Source of the DNA: UBA11606 sp965243715 | Lineage (GTDB): Bacteria > Actinomycetota > Acidimicrobiia > Acidimicrobiales > Aldehydirespiratoraceae | DNA: 64,000 nt | NCBI GenBank assembly: GCA_965243715.1 | Contig: CBDEVU010000017.1 | Location: 124,001 to 188,000 of the forward strand | Direction: 5' to 3' | Shown: one piece after another, positions 52,062 through 60,330 of the stretch | Layout of the letters: each line of letters opens with the position of its first letter | How positions within the stretch are numbered: position 1 is the stretch's first letter | The notes under the pieces: model-generated | Told to the model about the DNA's origin: nothing | Seen by the model: only the letters and a program-made list of their open reading frames with translations | Databases searched by the model: none | Program-made: the position numbers and the translations under genes

Positions 52062-52460
52062 GTGGATATTCGCCCCACCCCCAACAACTCCCGCCTGCTT
52101 TTTCGGGGCGCGACGCGGGCCTGTCCGGTATGTGGCCAGCGTGGTCTCACCCAACGGGTTGTCGACATTGTCGCCTCGTGTCCCCGCTGTGATTTCCGCT
52201 TCGAGCGTAAACCTGGCCACTTCATTGGCGCGGTGGGGATAAACACGATCATCACCTTCGGCCTGATCCTGATCAGCATCTTGGGCGGTTTGTACCTAGC
52301 CTGGCCCGATCCTGAGTTCTGGCCGCTGATAATCGCCCCGTTCGCCGTCGCCGCTTTCGTTCCGCCGCTGCTGCAACCCACCGCCAAAACCCTCTGGGTT
52401 GGAATCGATCTGATGATGAACCCTCTCGAGGCCGGCGAAGCCCTCGGCGGATCCGGATAG
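52062..52460 (+). CDS. DUF983 family membrane protein
   Basis: A 132-residue protein with an N-terminal zinc-ribbon-like pair (CPVCGQRG and CPRCDFRFERKPG) and two predicted membrane segments (TIITFGLILISILGGLYLAW and LIIAPFAVAAFVPPLL). This matches DUF983, whose role is not established. Start is GTG at 52062, 45 bp from the divergent PQQ-propeller gene start. Ends before the permease gene on the other strand. Confidence 0.8.
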   Translation: MDIRPTPNNSRLLFRGATRACPVCGQRGLTQRVVDIVASCPRCDFRFERKPGHFIGAVGINTIITFGLILISILGGLYLAWPDPEFWPLIIAPFAVAAFVPPLLQPTAKTLWVGIDLMMNPLEAGEALGGSG

Positions 52461-52492
52461 TTCCGGCCCGCCCACCTTTTAGGCCAATTGTT

Positions 52493-53719
52493 TCACATGC
52501 TGCGTAGAGCCGCTATGGGTTCGAGTCGGGCTGCTTTCACGGCCGGGTAAATACCGGCAACAAGCCCAGTGAGGGCACCAATTCCGGGCGCGACAAGCGG
52601 CAGCCACGCCTCAAGGATCGGGGTCCATTCGCGAAAGGCGGAGACAGCAACTACGACTACGAGGCCAACCGCGGAACCAACCAATCCCGCGGTTAGCCCC
52701 AGGATGGACGACTCTGTTATGAACTGAGCTGCGAGTTGGATAGGTGACGCCCCGAGCGCTCGCCGCAGGCCAATCTCGGAGCGACGCTCGAGGACAGCTA
52801 TGAGCGTAGTGTTGGCAATACCGACGGCGCCGGCGATCAGGCTAACAACAGCTAAGCCCACGAGAAGAGCTTGGAGTTCGCTGTCAATCGTCGCCCGAAC
52901 ATCGTCGAGCGGTTGCGCGGTTGCCGCCACGACGAGACTCGGATCGTGGGGGCTCACGGCGATCGGGGCTTGCGACGCGATTAACTGGGAGGCACCGAGA
53001 TCGACATGGATGTAGACCTGACCCGGGCTCGAAAGTTGAAACTGGTTTTCAGCGGTGGCGTTCGAAACCAAAATGACGCCGTCAATACTTGGACCTCGAG
53101 GCCCGTCAGCGGCAACGCCAATGACAGTGAGGGCTGTATCGCCCACAAAGACCGTTGGCGATGTGGCGAGGTCCCCAATACCGAGTTGTGCAGCTGCATC
53201 TTGGCCGACTACCGCGACAGGATAAGAGCCCGCTTCGTGGATCGGCTCAAAAAACTTGCCGCCTATGACGGTCAGATCGAAAGCCTGGTAGAAAGACGCG
53301 CTTACCGCAAAGACTGGAATGCGGTGTTCGTGCTCGCCGAGGGGATCTACCACGCGAACTGTTCGCACTGCGGCGCTACCGATTTCGACCGGGGTTAAAG
53401 TCGCCGCGCTCGACACGCCGTTCAACCGTTCGATTCGATGATGGGCGTCCCACGGCAGAACGGAAACTGGTCGTCCGACCGCATCCTCGCGGGGAGTAAC
53501 CACGACGTAGCGGGCATCGAAATCGTCGAAGCGAAGCGCAATCTGTCCGTTGGCCGTTCGGGCTAATCCTAGGGTCGCTACTAGGGCCGCTACCCCGATC
53601 GCTGTTCCCGCGGCTGTGAGTACAGACCGGCCCAGCCGGGAGGTGAGCGAAGCTACCACCTCTGACCCGAACTCGAAAAGTCGCACCCTCGGGTTTCGCG
53701 GTGTCGGCGTAGTGATCAT
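52493..53719 (-). CDS. MacB/FtsX-type ABC transporter permease
   Basis: A 408-residue permease with the MacB layout: an N-terminal membrane helix (LTAAGTAIGVAALVATLGLA), a large extracytoplasmic domain of about 220 residues, then three helices near 285-312, 332-358 and 372-392, with the RRSEIGLRRALGASP loop between the second and third helices, typical of FtsX permeases. It overlaps the ATPase gene by four bases and probably exports a peptide or lipid-like substrate with the adaptor encoded further upstream. Last gene of the minus-strand export operon. Confidence 0.88.
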   Translation of the reverse strand: MITTPTPRNPRVRLFEFGSEVVASLTSRLGRSVLTAAGTAIGVAALVATLGLARTANGQIALRFDDFDARYVVVTPREDAVGRPVSVLPWDAHHRIERLNGVSSAATLTPVEIGSAAVRTVRVVDPLGEHEHRIPVFAVSASFYQAFDLTVIGGKFFEPIHEAGSYPVAVVGQDAAAQLGIGDLATSPTVFVGDTALTVIGVAADGPRGPSIDGVILVSNATAENQFQLSSPGQVYIHVDLGASQLIASQAPIAVSPHDPSLVVAATAQPLDDVRATIDSELQALLVGLAVVSLIAGAVGIANTTLIAVLERRSEIGLRRALGASPIQLAAQFITESSILGLTAGLVGSAVGLVVVVAVSAFREWTPILEAWLPLVAPGIGALTGLVAGIYPAVKAARLEPIAALRSM

Positions 53720-54387
53720 CGCGGCAACAAGACCCCGTCGCTCATCTCGAACCGTCGTTTGGCTCGACTCGCAACCATCGGGTCATGGGTGACGACGGCT
53801 ATCGTCGCCCCTTCAAGGTTGAGATCGTCGAGAAGATCGAGAATCCCGAGCGAGGTGGCGCTATCTAGATTGCCAGTGGGTTCATCGGCAAGAATAAGAC
53901 TAGGCGTTCCTATCAACGCTCTAGCAATGGCGACACGTTGGCGCTCGCCTCCAGAAAGAGTATTGGGCTTCGCCCCCGCCCGAGCCTCGACACCCACTCG
54001 CTCAAGCAGATATTCGGCGTTGCGGCGCCGTTCACGCAACGGTGTTCCCACGTACATCTCGCCCATCATGACGTTCTCTAGAGCGGTGCGGCTCTGCACT
54101 AGGTAAAAAGTTTGGAATACGAAACCAATCTCTGTTGCCCTTAGTCTGGCCCGTTGCCTTTCGCCAAGAGAGTTCGTGTCAACCCCATTGAGCCAATACC
54201 GCCCATAGGTTGGCCGATCGAGAATCCCCATGAGATGCAACAAGGTCGATTTCCCGGACCCCGACCGACCCTCGATTGCGATATAGTCGCCTGCCCTCAC
54301 AACCAAGTTGCAATTCCGAACAGCGAAAACCGGAGGAGAAGCAGAGAACGTGCGCTGAAAGTTCTCGATCTCAACTACTGAGTCCAT
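53716..54387 (-). CDS. ABC transporter ATP-binding protein (MacB-type)
   Basis: LolD/MacB-like ATPase. From the ATG at 54387: Walker A GRSGSGKST (40-48), Q-loop GFVFQTFYLVQ, signature LSGGERQRVAIARAL, Walker B LILADEPTGNLDS, and the H-loop VVTHDP. The frame opens at 54417, but those ten residues lie within the adaptor gene. It sits between adaptor and permease genes, so the three form one exporter. Confidence 0.92.
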   Translation of the reverse strand: MDSVVEIENFQRTFSASPPVFAVRNCNLVVRAGDYIAIEGRSGSGKSTLLHLMGILDRPTYGRYWLNGVDTNSLGERQRARLRATEIGFVFQTFYLVQSRTALENVMMGEMYVGTPLRERRRNAEYLLERVGVEARAGAKPNTLSGGERQRVAIARALIGTPSLILADEPTGNLDSATSLGILDLLDDLNLEGATIAVVTHDPMVASRAKRRFEMSDGVLLPR

Positions 54388-54394
54388 CCGAATG

Positions 54395-56368
54395 CTAGCC
54401 GTTTGCCGTACTGCCAATAACTACCTCATCGCCGACACTCAAGTCACCGGAAGAGGAAACGATTTCGACGAACCCATCGGCGCTAAGCCCGAGCACTACT
54501 TCGATGGTATCGGTGACACCATCCTCTCTCAATATGCTCAAACGAGCTTCGCCTTGTGGGCCAGAGGTGAGTGCGGCGAAAGGCACGGCGATTACCGCGT
54601 CGCCCGTGCTTAGTATCGGGATAGAGACCCGAAGGTTGAGACCCTCGGCCGCGGTTATAGACCCCTCGGTAACTTCGAGTCGTACCTGGAATGATCCGTT
54701 TGTCGGTTGCGTCGCAACATCGACCACGACGACGGTGACCGCAAGATCTAGCCCAACCTCATCGGCGGTCCCTGAGAGTCCAGTCGTGAGCAATTGGTGC
54801 TGTGCGGGGCTAACCACTCCAACGATCGCAAGACCCGCGTCTGATACTTCCATGATGGTTTCGGGAGCGATCTGGCCGAGTTCTGCAAACACCGATGTAA
54901 CCGATTGTGGCAATCTTTGCACGAATACGAACTCATTAGCCGGCAATGGCGTCATGATCGCATTTGTTGCCGCCGCGAGGTCGGCAGTAGCCGCGCTGAG
55001 GTCGGATCGAGCCGTATCAAGTCGGGCCGTTTGATCTTTTACGTTCGGTTTAGATTTGACCTCTACGAGTTGCAGTTCGGTCAGTTCAAGAGCGGTTTCG
55101 GACCCAGCGAGTCGTGATTCTCTCTCAAGGTCAGCTATATCGCGGGCCCCAATGGCGTTAGACAGTTCGGTCTGCGCGGCGGCAAGTGCGCTATCGTCGG
55201 AACCTGTTTTCGCAGCCTCGACCTTTGCCTCGGCCGCCGACACTGCCGCCGCCGCAGCTTCACCGAATTGGGAGACGCTAAGTTTCGCTAACTCAAGGTC
55301 CAAACGTGCAACTTCAACTGCTGACTCGGCCGCGAGAACCGCGGCTCGCGTCGGCGGCACGGTTACGGTTGCGAGCGCCGTCTCCGGAGCGGCGAGTTGC
55401 AGTTCGGTCAGTTCAAGAGCGGTTTCGGCCCTAGCGAGTCGCGACTTTCCCTCAAGGTCAGCTATATCGCGGGCCCCAATGGCATTAGACAGTTCGGTCT
55501 GCGCGGCGGCAAGTGCGCTATCGTCGGAACCTGTTTTCGCAGCCTCGACCTTTGCCTCGGCCGCCGACACTGCCGCCGCCGCAGCTTCACCGAATTGGGA
55601 AACGCTAAGTCTCGCTAACTCAAGGTCCAAACGTGCAACTTCAACTGCTGACTCGGCCGCGAGAACCACGGCTCGCGTCGGCGGCACGGTTGCGTTTGCG
55701 AGCGCCGTCTCCGCGGCGGCTAGTTCATCAGCGGCGGCTTCTTGTCGTAACTCGGCTTCGTTGGCCGCGGCGACTAACTCGGCACGGGGCGGCGGCGGCG
55801 AATACCCATGACTGCGGTACAACGCCGTGACAGCGGCACTCGTGTCGCTGTCGTACACGCCATCAATCGTCTTTGGGCTGAACCCGAGCTGTTCAAGCGC
55901 GGTTTCGAGCTGCAAAACATCCGCGCCCCGCGTTGCTGGGCCGAGGTCGCGAAACGTCGGAATCGCTCCGGCCAGTGCTAACACCGGCCGCCCGGCAATT
56001 TCGATGAAGACGCCGCCGGAGACTACTTCATCGCCTTGTTTTAGAAGCGTCGCCGTAACCACTGGGGTTGTGATACCGCTGGCGGAGAGCACCAGGCTCT
56101 GAGGGTCGTCGACGACAACGTCCCCGCGAAACACGACACGAGACGATAGGACACGTTGCTCAACTGTTGCGGTAATCGTCGATGGGGTTGGCGGCTCACG
56201 CCGCGCTGCCTCATCCTGAGGAGATCGGATGTGGCCAGCGGCGATCCAGGTCACAACCGAAGATAGAAGCGCCACGACGACAACCGCTCCTAATGCGGCG
56301 CGACGAGAGCCGAAAGAACCATCGATCGGTCGTCGCCACCGCCAGGGTAGCTGAGGGTCATCAGCCAT
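54395..56368 (-). CDS. Exporter periplasmic adaptor with peptidoglycan-binding domain and duplicated coiled coil
   Basis: A 657-residue HlyD/MacA-like adaptor. It has an N-terminal membrane anchor (AALGAVVVVALLSSVVTWIA), a beta-barrel/lipoyl half, a PG_binding_1 domain (GADVLQLETALEQLGFSPKT), a long Ala/Glu-rich coiled-coil hairpin and a C-terminal barrel. The coiled coil contains two tandem copies of about 109 residues that are almost identical, each running from AVLAAESAVEVARLDLEL through LSNAIGARDIADLE. Compared with ordinary adaptors this lengthens the hairpin. The ATG abuts the stop of the upstream lipoprotein gene. Substrate unknown. Confidence 0.85.
   Translation of the reverse strand: MADDPQLPWRWRRPIDGSFGSRRAALGAVVVVALLSSVVTWIAAGHIRSPQDEAARREPPTPSTITATVEQRVLSSRVVFRGDVVVDDPQSLVLSASGITTPVVTATLLKQGDEVVSGGVFIEIAGRPVLALAGAIPTFRDLGPATRGADVLQLETALEQLGFSPKTIDGVYDSDTSAAVTALYRSHGYSPPPPRAELVAAANEAELRQEAAADELAAAETALANATVPPTRAVVLAAESAVEVARLDLELARLSVSQFGEAAAAAVSAAEAKVEAAKTGSDDSALAAAQTELSNAIGARDIADLEGKSRLARAETALELTELQLAAPETALATVTVPPTRAAVLAAESAVEVARLDLELAKLSVSQFGEAAAAAVSAAEAKVEAAKTGSDDSALAAAQTELSNAIGARDIADLERESRLAGSETALELTELQLVEVKSKPNVKDQTARLDTARSDLSAATADLAAATNAIMTPLPANEFVFVQRLPQSVTSVFAELGQIAPETIMEVSDAGLAIVGVVSPAQHQLLTTGLSGTADEVGLDLAVTVVVVDVATQPTNGSFQVRLEVTEGSITAAEGLNLRVSIPILSTGDAVIAVPFAALTSGPQGEARLSILREDGVTDTIEVVLGLSADGFVEIVSSSGDLSVGDEVVIGSTANG
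55066..55719. repeat. 327-bp in-frame tandem duplication inside adaptor gene
   Basis: The segment 55066-55392 is repeated at 55393-55719 with few substitutions; the period of 327 bp equals 109 codons, so the frame is kept. Most differences cluster around the ends of each unit. High nucleotide identity indicates a recent event or ongoing homogenisation. Confidence 0.9.
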
Positions 56369-57373
56369 CTACTCGGGAATGTTGAACTCAGCGCGGATAT
56401 CGGCTTCGGCGGCCTCGCGCACCGCGTCGAGTACGTCCGAGAACTCCCCCTCGCGACAGTCGTAGTCATCGCGGGCAAGTAAAAGCTCGCGAGCTTGGAG
56501 TTGAGCCAGCGCCTCTGGATCGGAGTCCGAGTCGTTGACGATAACTTCGGTCTCCATTTCAATTTGGGACCGAATCTCCTGAGAATGCTCGAAGGAGTAG
56601 CCGCTCTCACGCATACAGCTACGCCAGAGTTCTGCGGCGCGGAGAAACTCGGGGTCAGATTGGATCACCTCATTCATCCCAGCAAACGCATTACCTATAT
56701 TCTCGTCGAAGGCGTAGGGAAGTTCCGAACTGAACACTTCGTCGTTTGCCCGACCCGCACATCCAGCAAGTTCAAAGACGGCGTCTCCATCGGTAGGCGG
56801 GCCGTACAAGTCAGTGTAGTAGACGTTCAAAGTTCCTTGACTGAGGTTCGCGGAGATCGCTGTATTCGGGTTGATTTCCGTCGTTGGAGCAAGCGGATTG
56901 TTAGGTTGCCCGATGACAGTGGAGATGCCATAACCCCACACCGCTCGCAATTCTGGATCACTGGCAATGTCTCGTGGAACTGAACTCTGATCCGGAAAAG
57001 GTACGTACTCCCAACCTAGGTCACGCATACACTCAGCAGTCAACTCTTCCACTTGGATCCGGATCTTGACGAGTTGCTCGTTCGTCCCATATATCTGCTC
57101 GGACAGACTCTGTATGGCGACCGTTTCGGGAATGTCCGGATCGGGAGATTCCGCGCTCAACGTTGGTTCTGGTTCGACAGGCTCCGATTCCGTTGGTTCT
57201 GGTTCGGCAGGCTCCGATTCGGGGGCGGATATGCTGCTCGAAGCGCTGTCTGAACTCTCGGAAAGCTCAGGAGAACCCGAACACGCTACTGCAACGACAA
57301 GCACTGGGACTGCGTACACCAACGAGCGACCCAGTGCTCGACGCCAACTGTTGGTTAGAAGGTGACTGTCCAT
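56369..57373 (-). CDS. Secreted lipoprotein, first gene of minus-strand export operon
   Basis: From the ATG at 57373 (334 residues; another ATG at 57406) the protein has an n-region MDSHLLTNSWRRALGRSL, a hydrophobic core and lipobox VVAVAC. A Glu/Pro/Ser-rich linker (repeated ESEP and PEPT) follows. The rest is helical, acidic, with scattered Cys residues in WRSCMRESGYSF, ELAGCAGRA and DYDCREGEF. It has no enzyme motif. It directly precedes the adaptor gene and may be the substrate-binding or accessory lipoprotein of the exporter. A smaller protein with a similar Cys-aromatic-Gly style heads the divergent operon. Confidence 0.75.
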   Translation of the reverse strand: MDSHLLTNSWRRALGRSLVYAVPVLVVAVACSGSPELSESSDSASSSISAPESEPAEPEPTESEPVEPEPTLSAESPDPDIPETVAIQSLSEQIYGTNEQLVKIRIQVEELTAECMRDLGWEYVPFPDQSSVPRDIASDPELRAVWGYGISTVIGQPNNPLAPTTEINPNTAISANLSQGTLNVYYTDLYGPPTDGDAVFELAGCAGRANDEVFSSELPYAFDENIGNAFAGMNEVIQSDPEFLRAAELWRSCMRESGYSFEHSQEIRSQIEMETEVIVNDSDSDPEALAQLQARELLLARDDYDCREGEFSDVLDAVREAAEADIRAEFNIPE

Positions 57374-57684
57374 CGACTTAAGGTTCCAAACTCCGACGCT
57401 GACCATTCCGAGGCTTTTTTGGACAAAAACTTCTTCGTCATTTCCGATCTCATTTCTGGGGATGATTCGGTTGGATGTTGAGATTGCTGCGGGTGGAGCG
57501 ACCCACCCCCGTTCTCATGCCGCGAGTTGAGCCTCGTTGACTATAGCGGGAGTCATGACTAAAAGTTGTGGATCAGCGATCTGATTTAGGGAGCTAGGCA
57601 GCCGCGGCGCCCGATGATTCTAGGGCCTGTCCCGTAGCCTATCACTCGCGGGGGGCTACGGAGCGCTGCTATCCAAGACTTGAC

Positions 57685-57714
57685 TTGACAGTCTGATCCG
57701 GTGGGTGCTACGCT
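57685..57714 (+). promoter_or_regulatory. Promoter of plus-strand export operon
   Basis: TTGACA at 57685-57690, an 18-bp spacer and TACGCT at 57709-57714, in the 57407-57797 gap between the two divergent export operons. It would start a transcript near 57721 that covers the small ORF and lipoprotein genes. No second clear promoter for the minus operon was identified in this gap, and nothing else was recognised in it. Confidence 0.6.
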
Positions 57715-57797
57715 CCAGCAAGCCTGCGTCAGAGACGTTCGCTGGTTGAAATAGTTTGATGTCGAAGAACCCAATCTGCACTCAACCCAAGGAAATC

Positions 57798-57993
57798 ATG
57801 CTGAGAAAAGCTTGTCTGCGATCGTTTGCGTTTCACTGATGGCTCTGCTCGCAGTGTCACCGGTTGACGCCCATCAGGCCAGTAGGCGAGTTGGTGGCAC
57901 CTGCCCCCCCCAGAACCTCCGAGAGTCCGCACCAAGGCGGTCTCACCATACGGCACTAACAAGACGCATCCGGCGAATAATCCGTGCGAATAA
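57798..57993 (+). other. Possible small secreted peptide gene, frame broken
   Basis: A good ribosome site (AAGGA, 57789-57793) precedes the ATG at 57798. That frame ends after 13 codons, but a one-base shift near 57810 opens a convincing signal peptide (LSAIVCVSLMALLAVSPVDA, then HQASRRVGGTC). A second shift in a run of eight C (57904-57911) would lead into a frame reading PPPEPPRVRTKAVSPYGTNK and ending in NPCE at 57993, which overlaps the next gene start by 10 bp. If both shifts are errors or slippage, the gene makes a short exported peptide with two Cys. Otherwise it is dead. The reconstruction is an inference. Confidence 0.4.
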
Positions 57994-58598
57994 TAAGAAG
58001 CGGATCACGACTAACGATACTAGTCGTGATCGCCGTGATAGCCGTCAGTTGCTCCAATAGCGACGATCACGCTAACCCTCAAGCCGAAGTTCGCGTAGCA
58101 GAAACAGAGCAATTATCGGTCATAACAACCGCCCCCACACTGCAGGCAACCGCATCAGAACAAGAAGCTTTCAAAGTGATGATGGAAAAGTACTCCGACG
58201 GAGGTTTAACAGGGGAAGAACTCGAACTATTCGCGCTTGAGGCGGTACAATGCACGCAGCGGGCGGGATACGAGTTAGAACTGCACGACTTCAACACGAT
58301 CACTGGAAACGCCACTTTCGGCTCCGATGCCGGAGATGACCCGGATGTGGTAACCCCGAACGTAGTCGCGGGCGATAGGTGTTTAGAGACATTCTACCTG
58401 CAAGCGCTCACGGAGTTTGATCGCACGAATGGCCCGTCGGAAGCCGAAAGGTTGGCCGAGGAAGCTCGCGAAGCCGCCGTACTGCTCGACTGCTTTGCCG
58501 CCGCTGGCTTCGAGCACTCCGATCCTCACGTCGCGTTGCAGGATCCTCAAGTGCCCGACGATGTGCGCACTCAATGCCTACTGGCCTACGGCAGGTGA
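57984..58598 (+). CDS. Secreted lipoprotein of plus-strand export operon
   Basis: A 204-residue protein with GTG start at 57984, an N-terminal hydrophobic stretch and lipobox VIAVSC (LTILVVIAVIAVSCSNSD). The mature part is acidic and helical, with Cys in EAVQCTQRAGYEL, AGDRCLETF, LLDCFAAAGFEH and RTQCLLAYG, so four conserved-looking Cys could form disulfides. No enzymatic motif. Its stop overlaps the GTG start of the adaptor gene by four bases. It resembles in style, though not in length, the lipoprotein of the divergent operon. Confidence 0.75.
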   Translation: MRIIRSGSRLTILVVIAVIAVSCSNSDDHANPQAEVRVAETEQLSVITTAPTLQATASEQEAFKVMMEKYSDGGLTGEELELFALEAVQCTQRAGYELELHDFNTITGNATFGSDAGDDPDVVTPNVVAGDRCLETFYLQALTEFDRTNGPSEAERLAEEAREAAVLLDCFAAAGFEHSDPHVALQDPQVPDDVRTQCLLAYGR

Positions 58599-59719
58599 AG
58601 CACACCGCTTTAGTTTCAATCATCTGTGTCGCCACCACCGCGTTGTTGCTCGCAACAGCTGCTGTCATCTGGTCCTACCGGGCCTCTACCCGGGCCGAGA
58701 TAGTCATGTCTGAACCAGTCGCACGGTTCGGTCAACCGGCGACCATTGAGGTTTCCGACACATTTAGCGGCGTATTATCTATCGGCGTGAGTTCGGGTCC
58801 ACAACTGGCCGCTCCGAGTTGGGGCGGCATCGTTACAGGGCTCATCGCTCAGCCCGGTGATCGACTAATAGACGGCGACCCCCTCGCGGTTATAGACGGC
58901 GTCGAGCGTCGTCTTGCCGCGACCGAAGCGCCGTACCACCGGAGCTTAGTGAGAAGTGATGTAGGCGCCGACGTCGAACAACTCCAGCGGATGCTCTTGA
59001 GGTGGGGATACCTCGCCGAACTACCCAAGGACCCAACGTTCTTTCATTGGCGAACATCAGCAGCTGTAAGTAAGTTTGCCAGCGATATTGGAGTGCACCC
59101 AAAGACCACACTTTTCGACCCCGGATGGGTTGTGTGGATGCCGCCCGAGTTAGATGTTGTGACCGTCGCCGCGCTGCCGTTAACAGTCGGCCGTGCCGCC
59201 CCCGCGTTAGGCGAGAACGTTCTTGTGGCAACTGAACAGATTGACTCATACGAACTGACCGCTACGGCTGACCAAGAACTGCCTGAGTTTCCCGGTGATT
59301 GGACGATCACAATCACCGCCACAGTTGCATCAGGTAATCAGATCATGATGAAAGACTCGGTCATCGATAACTCGGCTCTTGCAGAGGTATTGGCCAGCGC
59401 ACGGGCCGATGGTGAAGAGGAACCTAGTGAAGATAAACCTGATAAAAGCGACGATCTAGAGCTAACGATAGCCGCTGAGTCGACGACCACTAGCACGCGC
59501 TTGACCCTGCCCGCAACGAGCATCCGAACATCGGCGGACGCATCCGTGACGTGTGTATTTGCCCGAGTCCCTGATGAAAGTATCTGGGGCGCCGTTCGTG
59601 TTTCTGTCTTGGAAGCACCGGGGGTCGCAATCGCGGTCGAAAACATCGATGATCTAGCCGGGTTCGACATTTTATTCAACCCAACTGAGGTCCTCGGTGC
59701 TCCACTATGTCCCTCGTAA
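58595..59719 (+). CDS. Exporter adaptor with peptidoglycan-binding domain
   Basis: 374 residues from the GTG at 58595 (GTGA overlap with the previous gene; the frame is open to 58574). A single N-terminal helix (ALVSIICVATTALLLATAAV) anchors it. The GGIVTGLIAQPGDRLIDGDP stretch is lipoyl-like, and a PG_binding_1 module follows (SDVGADVEQLQRMLLRWGYL). No long coiled-coil hairpin is present, unlike the adaptor of the minus operon. It ends with a Cys-containing tail (SVTCVFARVP). Probably the adaptor of the ABC exporter encoded next. Confidence 0.75.
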   Translation: MKHTALVSIICVATTALLLATAAVIWSYRASTRAEIVMSEPVARFGQPATIEVSDTFSGVLSIGVSSGPQLAAPSWGGIVTGLIAQPGDRLIDGDPLAVIDGVERRLAATEAPYHRSLVRSDVGADVEQLQRMLLRWGYLAELPKDPTFFHWRTSAAVSKFASDIGVHPKTTLFDPGWVVWMPPELDVVTVAALPLTVGRAAPALGENVLVATEQIDSYELTATADQELPEFPGDWTITITATVASGNQIMMKDSVIDNSALAEVLASARADGEEEPSEDKPDKSDDLELTIAAESTTTSTRLTLPATSIRTSADASVTCVFARVPDESIWGAVRVSVLEAPGVAIAVENIDDLAGFDILFNPTEVLGAPLCPS

Positions 59720-60330
59720 TGGAGGGAGTGACGTATCAGTATTCCGCCGCCACCGAGCCGGTGATTTGTGATTTCAGCGTGGTGGTCCAAGCTGGTTCAT
59801 CCCATGCTCTCATCGGCCCGTCAGGGTCCGGCAAAACAACAGTGCTGGCACTCGCCGGTGGCCTACTACGCCCCCAACATGGCAAGGTTCGAGTACTGGC
59901 CTCCGTAGCCGACGCCAGAGCCCCGACCGCCCGAGATGTCGGCTGGGTACTTCAGAACGCTCGCTCGCTGTCGGGACGCAGCGCGATCGATAACGTAGCC
60001 ATCGCACTTCTCGCTCGGGGCTGGCACCGCGACCAGGCCCTCAAGGCCGCACGCGCCAGCCTGGCTGAGGTAGGCCTCGAGTCCCTCGCCGAACAACGGG
60101 CGGAACGGTTATCAGGTGGACAGTTGCAGCGTGTATGCATCGCCCGTGCGGCCGTTGCCCGTCCCCATTTGATCCTTGCCGATGAACCGACAGGCCAACT
60201 CGACCAGGAGATGTCTTACTCGGTATTTCAGTCTTTGAAGAACCTCACCTCGGAGCACGCCATAGCGCTGTTCGTTGCCACCCATGACCCGTCTGTCTCA
60301 AACCTCTGCGATGAAGTCACCGAACTGTGA
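59707..60330 (+). CDS. ABC transporter ATP-binding protein
   Basis: A 207-residue MacB/LolD-type ATPase with Walker A GPSGSGKT (37-44), Q-loop GWVLQNARSL, signature LSGGQLQRVCIARA, Walker B LILADEPTGQLDQE and H-loop VATHDPS. It overlaps the adaptor gene by 13 bp and the permease gene by four. Short compared with the paralogue at 53.7 kb, but all nucleotide-binding motifs are present. Confidence 0.9.
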   Translation: MSLVMEGVTYQYSAATEPVICDFSVVVQAGSSHALIGPSGSGKTTVLALAGGLLRPQHGKVRVLASVADARAPTARDVGWVLQNARSLSGRSAIDNVAIALLARGWHRDQALKAARASLAEVGLESLAEQRAERLSGGQLQRVCIARAAVARPHLILADEPTGQLDQEMSYSVFQSLKNLTSEHAIALFVATHDPSVSNLCDEVTEL

